This document shows positions 1-8,772 of a stretch of DNA of 63,760 bases, piece by piece. The stretch comes from Chitinophagaceae bacterium (GTDB lineage Bacteria > Bacteroidota > Bacteroidia > Chitinophagales > Chitinophagaceae). Position 1 is the stretch's first letter, and every line of letters begins with the position of its first letter. Where the stretch lies: the NCBI GenBank assembly GCA_016786745.1, contig JAEUVS010000053.1, positions 1 to 63,760 on the forward strand, written 5' to 3'. The notes beneath the pieces were generated by a model. That model worked only from the letters and a program-made list of their open reading frames with translations. It ran no database searches and was not told where the DNA came from. The translations under genes and the position numbers were made by a program.

Positions 1-1
1 G

Positions 2-1891
2 AGCTATCTTATACAAAAAGCATCGGAGATTACTTATTCTTCGGATACGGTGTCAACACTGCAGGCGTGGGAAACAATTCGTCCGCAGCGATACCGGGAG
101 TTTATTGAGATGATGGGTATCGACCGGTTTCTACCCGACAGTCTGCATTCAAATCTTAACGTTCAGATCACCGGCATTATACAAAAGGATGGCTACCGTA
201 TCGAAAAATTGTATTTCGAGCCGCTGCCGAAATTATTCATACGCGGAAATTTATACATCCCAGATAGTGTCACGACTCCCCGTCCTGCGATACTTTACGC
301 TTCGGGCCACGCAATCGATCAGAAAGGAAGATACCAGGCACATCCTGTGAAATTCGCGAAGCTTGGTTTTGTATGCCTGCTGTTCGAAACGATACAGTTT
401 GGAGAAGTCTGGGGCGAGCATTGGGGACCTGTTCGCAACGGCTGGTTCAACTGGTATAGCCGCGGGTATAATCCGGGCGGAGTGGAGTTGTGGAACGGAA
501 TTCGTGCAATCGACCTGCTGTGTTCGCGAAAAGAAGTAGATACTTCGAAAATTGGCGTCACCGGTATTTCAGGAGGCGGATCACAATCGTGGTACATCGC
601 AGCGGCTGATCCGCGGGTGAAGGCTGCGGCCCCGGTTTGCGGCGCTGGCACACTCAGCGATCATGTGCTGCACAGAACAGTCGACGGCCATTGTGATTGC
701 ATGATGCCCAATAATATTTACCAGCAGGATTTCAAAGATATCGGCGCTTTGATTGCTCCGCGGCCTTTATTAATTGCGCAGGCTGACCAGGACCCGATGT
801 ATCGCATGGGCGCCGTAAAGGAACTGGCCGGGCAGGTTCATAAGATGTATAACCTGTATGGACAGCCGAACAATGTGCAGTTGGTGCAAACACCCGGAGA
901 ACATAGCTATCACGCGGTATCACGCAAAAATATTTTCGCGTTCTTCCTGCGGCACCTTGCGGGTAAAAATGTATCGCCCGACGAAGCAGGAGATATTGAT
1001 ACGGTAGCGGCCCATAATGCCACACCCGGCGAATTAAGGGTGTATGTTAATGGACTGCCGAAAAACGACCGTACGAAAACCATTCAGCATACTTTCACGG
1101 CAAGGGCAGCTGCGCCTGTCATTCATTCAAAATCCGCGTTGGATTCGTTCGCTGCTGGTGTCAGGAAATTTCTTGTAGAAAAAACATTCAGGGCTTTTCC
1201 TGCTGACACCATACCGTTTGATCCGAAATTGGAAATAACCGGGATGAATGACCCTCACTCTGGAAACAGAATTTTTTCTTTTAATACAGAAAAAGGATGG
1301 CGCTTGAAAACCGATGTCAATTGGTTTAAGGATTCGGTAGCAAAAAAGCCTTTGGTGATTGTATTGCGCAACTACGATGAAGAACGGTGGGGCGGTGAAG
1401 CATTCGCGTCGCAAATAGATAGCGGACGCAATGTCGCTTACATCGAATTACGTGGTGTTGGTGAAACAGGATGGGAACCATCGTTCAACTGGCATCTTCG
1501 TCGTGCCGCTGCGTGGACGGGTAGAACCATTCCATCTATGCAGGTGTATGATCTTCTGCGGGCAATTAACTTTTACCGGACGCTTCCCAATGTTGATGCG
1601 AACAACATCAGTATCGCCGCGCAGCGCGAGATGAGTGTGATAGCTTTATATGCGGCCTTTTTAGATGGTAAGTGCGCCGGGGTTATTATAAAAGATCCGA
1701 TTGCGACGCAGGACAGAACCTCGCCGGTTGATGGAAAAGATGTTCCCGTAGAAATGTTGAATTGCCTGCAGGTTACCGACGTCAACCAGCTTCCGGCTTT
1801 GATATTACCTGCGCGTACCCGCTTTATGGGAAATGTTCCTGTTACTTATAACTGGTCGAAAGAAGTGATAAAAAAATTCGGAAATCAATAA
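2..1891 (+). CDS. Secreted-type alpha/beta hydrolase (acetylxylan-esterase/dienelactone-hydrolase like), 5' partial
   Basis: The reading frame is open to the left edge, so the first GTG (position 50) is probably an internal valine and the true start lies outside the window. The N-terminal half is an alpha/beta hydrolase: nucleophile motif GISGGGSQ with the serine codon near 577, a candidate acid in AQADQDP near 784 and a candidate histidine in GEHSYH near 902. It resembles acetylxylan esterases and the AXE/DLH group acting on polysaccharide acyl groups. The C-terminal part (about 1300-1891) looks like a second hydrolase-like domain, but the elbow position reads IAAQREMS, so it is probably non-catalytic. 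It is the first visible member of a same-strand cluster that continues to 8239; the next gene starts 12 bp later. The family is fairly sure, the substrate unknown. Confidence 0.8.
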   Translation, partial: SYLIQKASEITYSSDTVSTLQAWETIRPQRYREFIEMMGIDRFLPDSLHSNLNVQITGIIQKDGYRIEKLYFEPLPKLFIRGNLYIPDSVTTPRPAILYASGHAIDQKGRYQAHPVKFAKLGFVCLLFETIQFGEVWGEHWGPVRNGWFNWYSRGYNPGGVELWNGIRAIDLLCSRKEVDTSKIGVTGISGGGSQSWYIAAADPRVKAAAPVCGAGTLSDHVLHRTVDGHCDCMMPNNIYQQDFKDIGALIAPRPLLIAQADQDPMYRMGAVKELAGQVHKMYNLYGQPNNVQLVQTPGEHSYHAVSRKNIFAFFLRHLAGKNVSPDEAGDIDTVAAHNATPGELRVYVNGLPKNDRTKTIQHTFTARAAAPVIHSKSALDSFAAGVRKFLVEKTFRAFPADTIPFDPKLEITGMNDPHSGNRIFSFNTEKGWRLKTDVNWFKDSVAKKPLVIVLRNYDEERWGGEAFASQIDSGRNVAYIELRGVGETGWEPSFNWHLRRAAAWTGRTIPSMQVYDLLRAINFYRTLPNVDANNISIAAQREMSVIALYAAFLDGKCAGVIIKDPIATQDRTSPVDGKDVPVEMLNCLQVTDVNQLPALILPARTRFMGNVPVTYNWSKEVIKKFGNQ

Positions 1892-1903
1892 ACACATTAG
1901 CCT

Positions 1904-3712
1904 GTGTTGTTACGTTGTCTTAATCTTTACCCTTTTCTCAGCAGTTTAGTTTTGGTAGGACTGGTAAGTTGCAACGGCAACCGCCAGTCCTTCCCAAACG
2001 ATTTTACTTTTGGAAAGAACGGCAATGTGAGTTCAATCGTTTGTTCTCCTGGAGCAGGACAAGCGGGTTTGTTTGCCGCGTATCAGCTGCAATTCTATTT
2101 AAAGCAAATCACGGGAGAAGAAATTCCTGTTTCGGAAGCAAAGCCGTCCGGCTCGTCTAACAAATCAATTTATTTATCTCTTTCAACTGATTCGTTACTG
2201 GTATGGGATGGTTACCGGGTACGCACAACCGAAAATGAAATAGCGCTTACGAGCCGCGAACCAAGAGGTTTGTTGTACGCTGTATATGATATGCTGGAAC
2301 AGGCAGGATGCTCATTTGTATACCCAGGCGAAGCGGAGCAGGTAGTTCCGAAAAAAGATCAGCTCGAAATACATACCAGGGACACTGTTGTAAATCCTGT
2401 TTTGGAACACAGGGGATTTGCCCTTTATGGATTGGATAAGGAAGGATTGGAAGCAGGCAGAAATTTTATTGACTGGATGGCGAAGAACCGATTCAATTAT
2501 GTTCTGGTGTCGGAAGACAGGCCAAGCGATAGTGATGGGCCTGCGCATGGATCGGTTTGGAAGGAAGTAGACAAAGAATTGCTGCCCGAGTTAAAGAAGA
2601 GAGGTTTCGTTATTGAAATGAGTGAGCATTGTACGCCCGTATTTTTCCCGAGGTCGTTATTCAAACAGCATCCGGACTGGTTTGCGCTGAATAATGGTGA
2701 AAGAAAATTGGGACCGCCCCCGTATTCAGGGCAAATCTGTTATTCAAGCAAAGCCGCGATAGAGTACTATGGCAATGCTTTGGCCAAATACGCAGCGGCG
2801 CATCCGGAATTTCATACTATTGGCACATGGCCCCTCGATGGTGGAGAATATTGCGAATGTGAAAACTGTAAAGATCCTCAAACTGTTTTTAACGCGGTGA
2901 CCAATATCGCATCAAAAATTAAACAGGTGCGTCCGGATATTAAGGTCGAACACCTCGCATATAAAGTGCAAACCTGGCAGCCACCAAATTTGAAGAAGCT
3001 ACCGGAAAACATTTCAGTCTTATGGTGCCGCGACGAGGGAGAATCGGAAGAACTTGTAAAGCAATGGATCGCCATGACCGATCCTTCTTCCGGGGTTTAT
3101 CAATTCGAATATTATTTGGGCGACAACTACCGGTCGCGTTCAAACGTATGGTTAAGGCCACGGTATGCAGTTGACATGGTTCAACATGCGCGAACAACCG
3201 GGTACAGGGGCGTAATTTCATTGGCGCTGCCCGTACAAAACTGGTGGAGAACCTGCTTTAACGGAAGATTTTTTGCCCGCGCTTCCTGGGACCCGGATAT
3301 CAATATAGACAACGAACTGGCAGCTTTTTACCGCGACTACTTTGGCCAGCAGCGGCAAGAAGCGGAAAAGGTATTTACCGCTATTTTTAACGACATGCAA
3401 AAGGAGCCATATTTGCCTTCGCCTGATGATGTGGCGAAAAACTGGTTAGGTGTAGAAAAAACGTCGCCTGCAATTTTGAGAGATATTGACAATGCTGTCG
3501 CGAACAGCATTGATAGTTTGATATCCCGCAGATGGAAAAGGCTTCGTGTATATGTGGAGGGAATGATGCTTCAAACAAAAGATTATCACACGCGGAAAAT
3601 AGATGATATTCGTGTTTTCGAAAATTTCAGTAAAACGCACAACGATATGCGGGAGGTAATCATGTATCCCGGCTACATTCGCTGGCGAAATGAAGAGGAC
3701 TTTTTACCATGA
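1904..3712 (+). CDS. DUF4838 / GH67 N-terminal-like lipoprotein
   Basis: This is a lipoprotein: a hydrophobic leader ends in LVSC near residue 24. Residues about 40-150 resemble the alpha-glucuronidase (GH67) N-terminal domain with the segment TSREPRGLLYAVYDML. Residues about 165-400 look like DUF4838, including WPLDGGEYCECENC and SVLWCRDEGE. Such proteins sit in polysaccharide loci of Bacteroidota and Planctomycetes and are thought to be glycosidase-like, but to my knowledge the activity is unproven. The start is GTG at 1904 (TTG 1907 is also possible); there is no ATG before the signal peptide. The stop overlaps the next start as ATGA (3709-3712), which suggests translational coupling with the dehydrogenase. 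Confidence 0.78.
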   Translation: MLLRCLNLYPFLSSLVLVGLVSCNGNRQSFPNDFTFGKNGNVSSIVCSPGAGQAGLFAAYQLQFYLKQITGEEIPVSEAKPSGSSNKSIYLSLSTDSLLVWDGYRVRTTENEIALTSREPRGLLYAVYDMLEQAGCSFVYPGEAEQVVPKKDQLEIHTRDTVVNPVLEHRGFALYGLDKEGLEAGRNFIDWMAKNRFNYVLVSEDRPSDSDGPAHGSVWKEVDKELLPELKKRGFVIEMSEHCTPVFFPRSLFKQHPDWFALNNGERKLGPPPYSGQICYSSKAAIEYYGNALAKYAAAHPEFHTIGTWPLDGGEYCECENCKDPQTVFNAVTNIASKIKQVRPDIKVEHLAYKVQTWQPPNLKKLPENISVLWCRDEGESEELVKQWIAMTDPSSGVYQFEYYLGDNYRSRSNVWLRPRYAVDMVQHARTTGYRGVISLALPVQNWWRTCFNGRFFARASWDPDINIDNELAAFYRDYFGQQRQEAEKVFTAIFNDMQKEPYLPSPDDVAKNWLGVEKTSPAILRDIDNAVANSIDSLISRRWKRLRVYVEGMMLQTKDYHTRKIDDIRVFENFSKTHNDMREVIMYPGYIRWRNEEDFLP

Positions 3713-5343
3713 AATGTTGGTTATCTATTCTCGCTGCAACTGTTATTACATCCTGCATTCTTTCGTGTAATACCGGTTATCCGAAAGATCATGAGACGAT
3801 TGAAACCGGTAAATCGTTGTTTGAAAAGAATTGCAGTACGTGTCATGGATTTACTCGCGACGGCATCGGGCCCTCGTTGTCCGGTGTATCGAAAAAATTT
3901 ACTCCCGAATTACTTCACCGTTTTATCCGCGATCCAAAAACAGTAAGGGACTCTGTAAAGGTAATGCCTGCGTTCACGTCTCTAAAAAATGAAGAGATAG
4001 AAGCGATCGCTGCATACCTGGATGTATATAGAGATTCAACAAATACTGGGAAGTTCGATTCAAATGCTCTCGCCGATCCGATCCCCGGGAAAATTAAATC
4101 ATCCGGTGTCGTTTTAAACCTGGTGCCTGTTTGTCGTTTTCCGAAGTCATCACAACACGATGAGAAACCACTCACCAGGATTACAAAACTCGGGTATGCA
4201 ACGGGAGCAAAAGGTTCTTTCGTTGTCGACCTCCGCGGTATGCTGTATAAACTGGTCCAGGAAAAGCCTGTGGAATATTTAAGCATAAGAAAAGAATTTC
4301 CTCAATTCATTAGCGAGCCCGGGCTCGGTACAGGTTTCGGCAGTTTTGCGTTTCATCCTGACTTTATTCATAACGGGTTGTTGTATACGAGTCACACCGA
4401 ACAACCCAACTCTGCGAAAGCAGATTTCACTTTTGAAGATTCGCTGCCTCATAAATTGCAGTGGGTGGTTACAGAGTGGAAAACGGCTAACCCTGCGTCC
4501 GATCATTTTGATGGTACTCACCGCGAATTGTTGCGAATCGATATGATCGCCGAATCGCACGGCATGCAGGAGCTTGCTTTCCGCCCGCACGCAAAGAAAG
4601 GAGATAGCGATTATGGCCTGTTATATATAGCGGTAGGAGATGGCGGCTCCGTTCAATTGGGATATCCGTTCGTGGTACATGGTCGAAATCGTATCTGGGG
4701 TTCGGTGTTGCGTATTGATCCTGCCGGCAGAAACAGCGCGAACAGGAAATATGGTGTTCCGCAAATCAATCCTTTTTCCAGGGATACTTCTGAAAAGGCT
4801 GTCCGCGAAGTTTTCGTTTACGGCTTTCGTAATCCGCACCGCTTAACCTGGACGCCCAATGAGGATCTTCTTGTATCAAACATAGGCCAGGCAAATATTG
4901 AGTCGCTGTACAGGTTGAAAGGAGGAGAAAATTGCGGATGGCCCATCCGGGAAGGACATTTTCTATTTGAACCGCGTGGCGATCTCAACCTGCTCTATCC
5001 TTTGCCGGCAAACGACAGTGCGAAAATTACTTATCCCATCCTCCAGTTCGATCATGATGAGGGCAAGGCGATTACCGGGGGTTACCTGTACGACGGTAAT
5101 GAATTACCGGCCCTTAAAAACAAGTTTGTATTCGGCGATATTCCTTCCGGGCGCTTATTTTTAGCTGATCCCGCCACGGGCGTTATCAGCGAATGGAATA
5201 TAACAATCGATAAAAAGGCAACCACACTTAAAGATTTATGTGGTGACGAACGCGTGGACCTGCATTTTGGAATGGATGAATCCGGAACGGTTTACATTTT
5301 GACCAAGGCCGATGGAAGTTTATACAGGTTAACCTCCAACTAA
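3709..5343 (+). CDS. Cytochrome c - PQQ-type sugar dehydrogenase fusion lipoprotein
   Basis: A signal peptide ends at a lipobox-like ILSC (about residue 20). Residues about 30-110 form a cytochrome c domain with the haem motif CSTCH and a downstream KVMPAF giving a candidate methionine ligand. From about residue 150 to the end there is a glucose/sorbosone-dehydrogenase propeller: GLLYIAVGDGG, VYGFRNPHRLTW and FGDIPSGRLF are typical. Family knowledge predicts a PQQ-dependent periplasmic oxidation of sugars or sugar-like compounds, with electrons leaving through the fused haem. The cytochrome is at the N-terminus, whereas many fusions of this class carry it at the C-terminus. The ATGA overlap with the DUF4838 gene ties both to one transcript. 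The real substrate is not visible. Confidence 0.85.
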   Translation: MKCWLSILAATVITSCILSCNTGYPKDHETIETGKSLFEKNCSTCHGFTRDGIGPSLSGVSKKFTPELLHRFIRDPKTVRDSVKVMPAFTSLKNEEIEAIAAYLDVYRDSTNTGKFDSNALADPIPGKIKSSGVVLNLVPVCRFPKSSQHDEKPLTRITKLGYATGAKGSFVVDLRGMLYKLVQEKPVEYLSIRKEFPQFISEPGLGTGFGSFAFHPDFIHNGLLYTSHTEQPNSAKADFTFEDSLPHKLQWVVTEWKTANPASDHFDGTHRELLRIDMIAESHGMQELAFRPHAKKGDSDYGLLYIAVGDGGSVQLGYPFVVHGRNRIWGSVLRIDPAGRNSANRKYGVPQINPFSRDTSEKAVREVFVYGFRNPHRLTWTPNEDLLVSNIGQANIESLYRLKGGENCGWPIREGHFLFEPRGDLNLLYPLPANDSAKITYPILQFDHDEGKAITGGYLYDGNELPALKNKFVFGDIPSGRLFLADPATGVISEWNITIDKKATTLKDLCGDERVDLHFGMDESGTVYILTKADGSLYRLTSN

Positions 5344-5348
5344 CCAGC

Positions 5349-7082
5349 ATGAGAAAAGCATTTGTAGTCCTGTTAATTTTTTTAGCCGGATCTATTCCGG
5401 TCGTTTCTCAAATTCCCGGTTTACCAGGGGATTATTTCAAATTACTTGAGACAGGAGTAAAACGTATTGAATCGGAATGGAAGCGTTTTCCGAATCCTGC
5501 ATTAAAACAGTTGGAAGGCGAACAACTTTTCGCACATTTTCCTCATGCTATTCTCATACCCGCCGTGCTGTATGCGGTAAAACATCCTTCTAACAATAGT
5601 TTTAAAAAACTACAGTACCGCCAGCTCGCTTTTGAAATCGGCGATATGCTGGTTACTGAAAACCGGAACGGTACTTACGATAAACGTCACGACAGTGATT
5701 GGGACACGCAGATGTGGATGGAAGCATACCGCCTGCTTGAAAAAGAACTTGGCGACACCCGCCGGAATGCCTGGAAAGAAGCCATCCTGCAAAACGTAAC
5801 ACCTCTTGAAGAGCTCGTGAAAAAATACCAGGATCACCCGGCATATAACGCGCCATACATCGTAACATCGCCGAATCACTACGCGATTTATTCTTCAACA
5901 CTGTTGATGGCAGGAAACATTTTTCACAATAAATACTGGGTTGCACTTGCGTCGAAATCGCTCCACCGGTTTTGTACAAAAGAGCAGGCAGCTGATGGTT
6001 ATTGGGGCGAGCACAGTAATGCTGGTCCCACCACAGGCTATGATTATATCACCCTTACACAAATAGGATTGTATTGGGAGTATTCGAAAGACAATGCGGC
6101 GCTGGATGCGTTGCGTAAATCGCTCGATTTTCATAAGCACTACACGTATATGGATGGAACGCCGGTGGAAACGATCAATGACCGGAACCGTTACTGGGGA
6201 CCATCGATGTGGGGACATTTCGGTTTTTCTCATTTTGCTGACGGCAGAAGGTATTCGGCATTTCTTACATCATTTTTTCCAAAGGAAGGCGACAGTAAAT
6301 CGTATGGAGGCGATGTGCAGTCGCTCGCGCACATTGCGCAAAACGCCATATACTTTCACGAAGGAAAACCAGGGGTCATTCCGCAGGACAAAGACAATTA
6401 TGCTCACCGGATGCATATTCCGGCAGGCATTCGTAAAACGGGTCAGTGGACGGCAACCTATTCGGGCATCATTGCGCCACCTGTTTCTCTTAATAATTTC
6501 TTTCTCGACAGGCAGTCGCATTTCAGTGTGTTTCATGACAAAGTGGGGTTGATCATTTCCGGTGCGAATTCGAAACGTCAACCCGGGCTGGCAACTTTTA
6601 CAGAAGATCTTTCAGGTGATCACTTACACATGCCCGTTAGCAGCGAACTGGCGATGGCGGATTCAGCGGATCATTTATCACTTGCTTACAATGTGTTTTT
6701 TGCCACCATCGAATTTCCAAAGCCGGCTCCCGGGAAGTTTGCGTTTGCCGTCAAAACAAAATATAAATGGGGAGAAGCAAAAACACAGATGAACCTTCAG
6801 CTGGTGTTGAAAAATGGAAGTGAGCTGGTAACCGGGTCGGGTAAAAAATATATACTCGGAACAACGCCTTTAGCTTTGGACAGTACAGAGCTTGCTGGTG
6901 AGATCAAAACCAGCGGGTGGACAATGCATATACCAGGGGGCGCTATTTTGTATTGGCCGGTTTATCCATTCAATCCCTACCGGGATGCACCGGAAGAGGA
7001 TATATCGAGGGCCGTGGGACGGTTAACGTTTCCGCTGCAATTAAAGGATCAGCAATTTGATTTTAATATTGACATGCAATAA
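5349..7082 (+). CDS. Secreted protein, possible alpha/alpha-toroid polysaccharide-active enzyme
   Basis: A clear signal peptide (MRKAFVVLLIFLAGSIPVVS) precedes a roughly 555-residue mature protein. The first two thirds are helix-rich and full of aromatic and His/Asp residues (for example KRHDSDWDTQMWMEAYRLL and NRYWGPSMWGHFGF); the last third looks like beta-sandwich. That layout recalls heparinase/alginate-lyase-type enzymes, but I do not recognise a defining motif, so the function is open. It starts 5 bp after the dehydrogenase stop and ends 8 bp before the next ATG, so it belongs to the same operon as its neighbours. Confidence 0.7.
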   Translation: MRKAFVVLLIFLAGSIPVVSQIPGLPGDYFKLLETGVKRIESEWKRFPNPALKQLEGEQLFAHFPHAILIPAVLYAVKHPSNNSFKKLQYRQLAFEIGDMLVTENRNGTYDKRHDSDWDTQMWMEAYRLLEKELGDTRRNAWKEAILQNVTPLEELVKKYQDHPAYNAPYIVTSPNHYAIYSSTLLMAGNIFHNKYWVALASKSLHRFCTKEQAADGYWGEHSNAGPTTGYDYITLTQIGLYWEYSKDNAALDALRKSLDFHKHYTYMDGTPVETINDRNRYWGPSMWGHFGFSHFADGRRYSAFLTSFFPKEGDSKSYGGDVQSLAHIAQNAIYFHEGKPGVIPQDKDNYAHRMHIPAGIRKTGQWTATYSGIIAPPVSLNNFFLDRQSHFSVFHDKVGLIISGANSKRQPGLATFTEDLSGDHLHMPVSSELAMADSADHLSLAYNVFFATIEFPKPAPGKFAFAVKTKYKWGEAKTQMNLQLVLKNGSELVTGSGKKYILGTTPLALDSTELAGEIKTSGWTMHIPGGAILYWPVYPFNPYRDAPEEDISRAVGRLTFPLQLKDQQFDFNIDMQ

Positions 7083-7090
7083 ATCGATTC

Positions 7091-8239
7091 ATGAAAACAC
7101 CAGGAAAAAAATTCTCAAAAAAATCTGGTCATCGTTCTGCGGTTTTCGCTGGAGGTATTTTGATTTTGGTCTGCTTTGCTTTCGCGTTAAATTGCCGCAG
7201 CCAGGACGATACATCCTGGCAAAAACTGAAGCCGTGGTTTTCACCTCCATCAAACTATAAAAATGTTTATGGCGACTTCCGCGATCCGATGCTTTTCTAT
7301 AATGGAAAAAAGGTTACATCAAAACGCGATTGGCGGAAAAGAAGGGAAGAAATAAAAGACCGGTGGCATGGTATAATGGGAGCGTGGCCGCAATTGATTG
7401 AGCATCCATCTTATAAAATAATTGACAGCACGCGCAGGGGCGCTGTTATGCAGTATAAAGTTGAAATTGGCTGGCGCGCCGGTGAAACCACGGTGGGCTA
7501 TTTGCTTATACCGGGTATTCCTGGAAAGAAACCTGCTGTCCTTAACGTATTTTATGAACCTGAATCCGGAATCGGTGTTACCCGGCCATTTATCGATTAT
7601 TCATGGCAGCTGGCAAACAGGGGATTTGTAACATTGTCTGTCGGCGTTGATTATCTGAACAAGAAAAAACCGTTTGCGCAATATTATCCTGATTTCGACA
7701 ACCCGCGGGTTCAACCTCTTTCCATGCTCGCTTACCTCGCGTCGAATTGTGCAAATCTTCTTGCACATCATTCGGAGGTGGATTCATCGCGTATTGGTAT
7801 GATCGGGTTTTCATATGGCAGTAAATGGACGATGTTCACCTCATGTTTGAATGAACGGTTTGCCGCAGCGGTTTGGATAGATGGCGGAATAGTATTCGAT
7901 GACAGTAAGCCGAATGTAAATTACTGGGAGCCGTGGTACCTTGGCAACAAATCACCGATCGCCGGAGATGCATACGCTGCACTGAGACAAAAGAAAATGG
8001 ACCTCGTGGAACTGCATGCATTGATGGCGCCGCGGCCGTTTCTCGTATCAGGCGGTTCCGAAGACTCCCCCGATCAATGGATCGCGTTGAACCACACTAT
8101 CCGGGTAAATAAATTCCTGGGATTTGAAAACCGGGTAGGGATGCATAACAGGAAAGAACATACGCCGAATGCCGAAGCTAATGAGGTGATATATGCGTTT
8201 TTCGAGCACTTTTTGAAATTCGGTTCAGTTCGCCATTGA
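7091..8239 (+). CDS. Secreted alpha/beta-hydrolase (esterase)
   Basis: The N-terminus has a basic stretch followed by a hydrophobic segment (about residues 17-37), a signal peptide or anchor. The catalytic elbow reads GMIGFSYGSKW with the serine codon at 7811-7813; the candidate acid is in VSGGSEDSPDQW and the candidate histidine in the NRKEHTPN region near the C-terminus. This fits the dienelactone-hydrolase/acetylxylan-esterase group seen in plant-polymer clusters. It is the last gene of the + strand cluster. Its last 62 bp overlap the end of a small - strand gene in a tail-to-tail arrangement. The substrate is not deducible. Confidence 0.8.
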   Translation: MKTPGKKFSKKSGHRSAVFAGGILILVCFAFALNCRSQDDTSWQKLKPWFSPPSNYKNVYGDFRDPMLFYNGKKVTSKRDWRKRREEIKDRWHGIMGAWPQLIEHPSYKIIDSTRRGAVMQYKVEIGWRAGETTVGYLLIPGIPGKKPAVLNVFYEPESGIGVTRPFIDYSWQLANRGFVTLSVGVDYLNKKKPFAQYYPDFDNPRVQPLSMLAYLASNCANLLAHHSEVDSSRIGMIGFSYGSKWTMFTSCLNERFAAAVWIDGGIVFDDSKPNVNYWEPWYLGNKSPIAGDAYAALRQKKMDLVELHALMAPRPFLVSGGSEDSPDQWIALNHTIRVNKFLGFENRVGMHNRKEHTPNAEANEVIYAFFEHFLKFGSVRH

Positions 8240-8378
8240 TTTCATCGAGGTGCTTTTTGATGAGAATAACGTTGTTGTGAGATATATTTATCTCCAACGC
8301 TGCAGCCAGTTTCTGGCTTTCTTTGATGTAGAGCATTTCCAATTCCTCGAGCGACAGGGCTTTCACATTGTAAAACAT
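8178..8378 (-). CDS. Small unknown protein (66 aa), charged helical
   Basis: I do not recognise this protein, but it looks coded: its composition suits a two-helix coiled structure (SLEELEMLYIKESQKL, then IKKHLDEINGELNRI). A longer frame begins at 8399, but ATG 8378 is preferred because a Bacteroidota-type promoter (-7 box at 8397-8404) lies just upstream and would place the transcript start near 8390. Its 3' end overlaps the end of the esterase by 62 bp, convergently. It could be a small regulator or a structural peptide. Confidence 0.55.
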   Translation of the reverse strand: MFYNVKALSLEELEMLYIKESQKLAAALEINISHNNVILIKKHLDEINGELNRISKSARKTHISPH

Positions 8379-8396
8379 AGGAGCGGATTTGTAGAA

Positions 8397-8427
8397 CAAA
8401 TTTCTATTTCGGTTTGACTTTTGTCAA
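8397..8427 (-). promoter_or_regulatory. Candidate promoter of the 66-aa gene, with inverted repeat
   Basis: On the - strand a TTG (-33) is followed after 20 nt by GAAATTTG, one mismatch from the Bacteroidota -7 consensus TAnnTTTG. The inverted repeat TTGAC-tttt-GTCAA (8414-8427) covers the -33 box and part of the spacer, which suits an operator. Sequence-only prediction. Confidence 0.45.
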
Positions 8428-8772
8428 TAGTATTTGTACGCAATTGCGTGAGCGTCATCGAACCTTGGTGTTTGGCTTATCGTGCTATTCGTTTACTTCA
8501 CCGGCAAAAATGTTCCCTTCGTCGGGCATACCGGTTGTTTCGTCGAAGTATTAGGAAGTGATTAAAAATTACTGGAACACAAATCGGCAAACTCATATCC
8601 TGCCACCGGTCCAATGACGAAAAAAAGATTTGATGATTTCTCCGTTTATATGTGCGGCCTGTATCATTTCCGTACAATTTTATTCAAATATATCTTCTCC
8701 AACACCTTGACTTTTCATGTTTTAGCACTTCGGCATTCTTTTCGACCAAAAATAACCTGTAAAGATTCCCTT
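8428..8772. other. Intergenic region, no gene seen
   Basis: This stretch lies between the small - strand gene and the permease. It holds a perfect 12-bp palindrome ACGCAATTGCGT at 8438-8449, just beyond the promoter described above. In-frame codons upstream of the permease ATG (from 8614) are open but encode no recognisable segment, so I treat them as leader. Nothing else could be recognised. Confidence 0.5.

Noticed and set aside
8614..8772. N-terminal extension of the permease
   Set aside because: Unlike the family; ATG 8773 starts the normal N-terminus.
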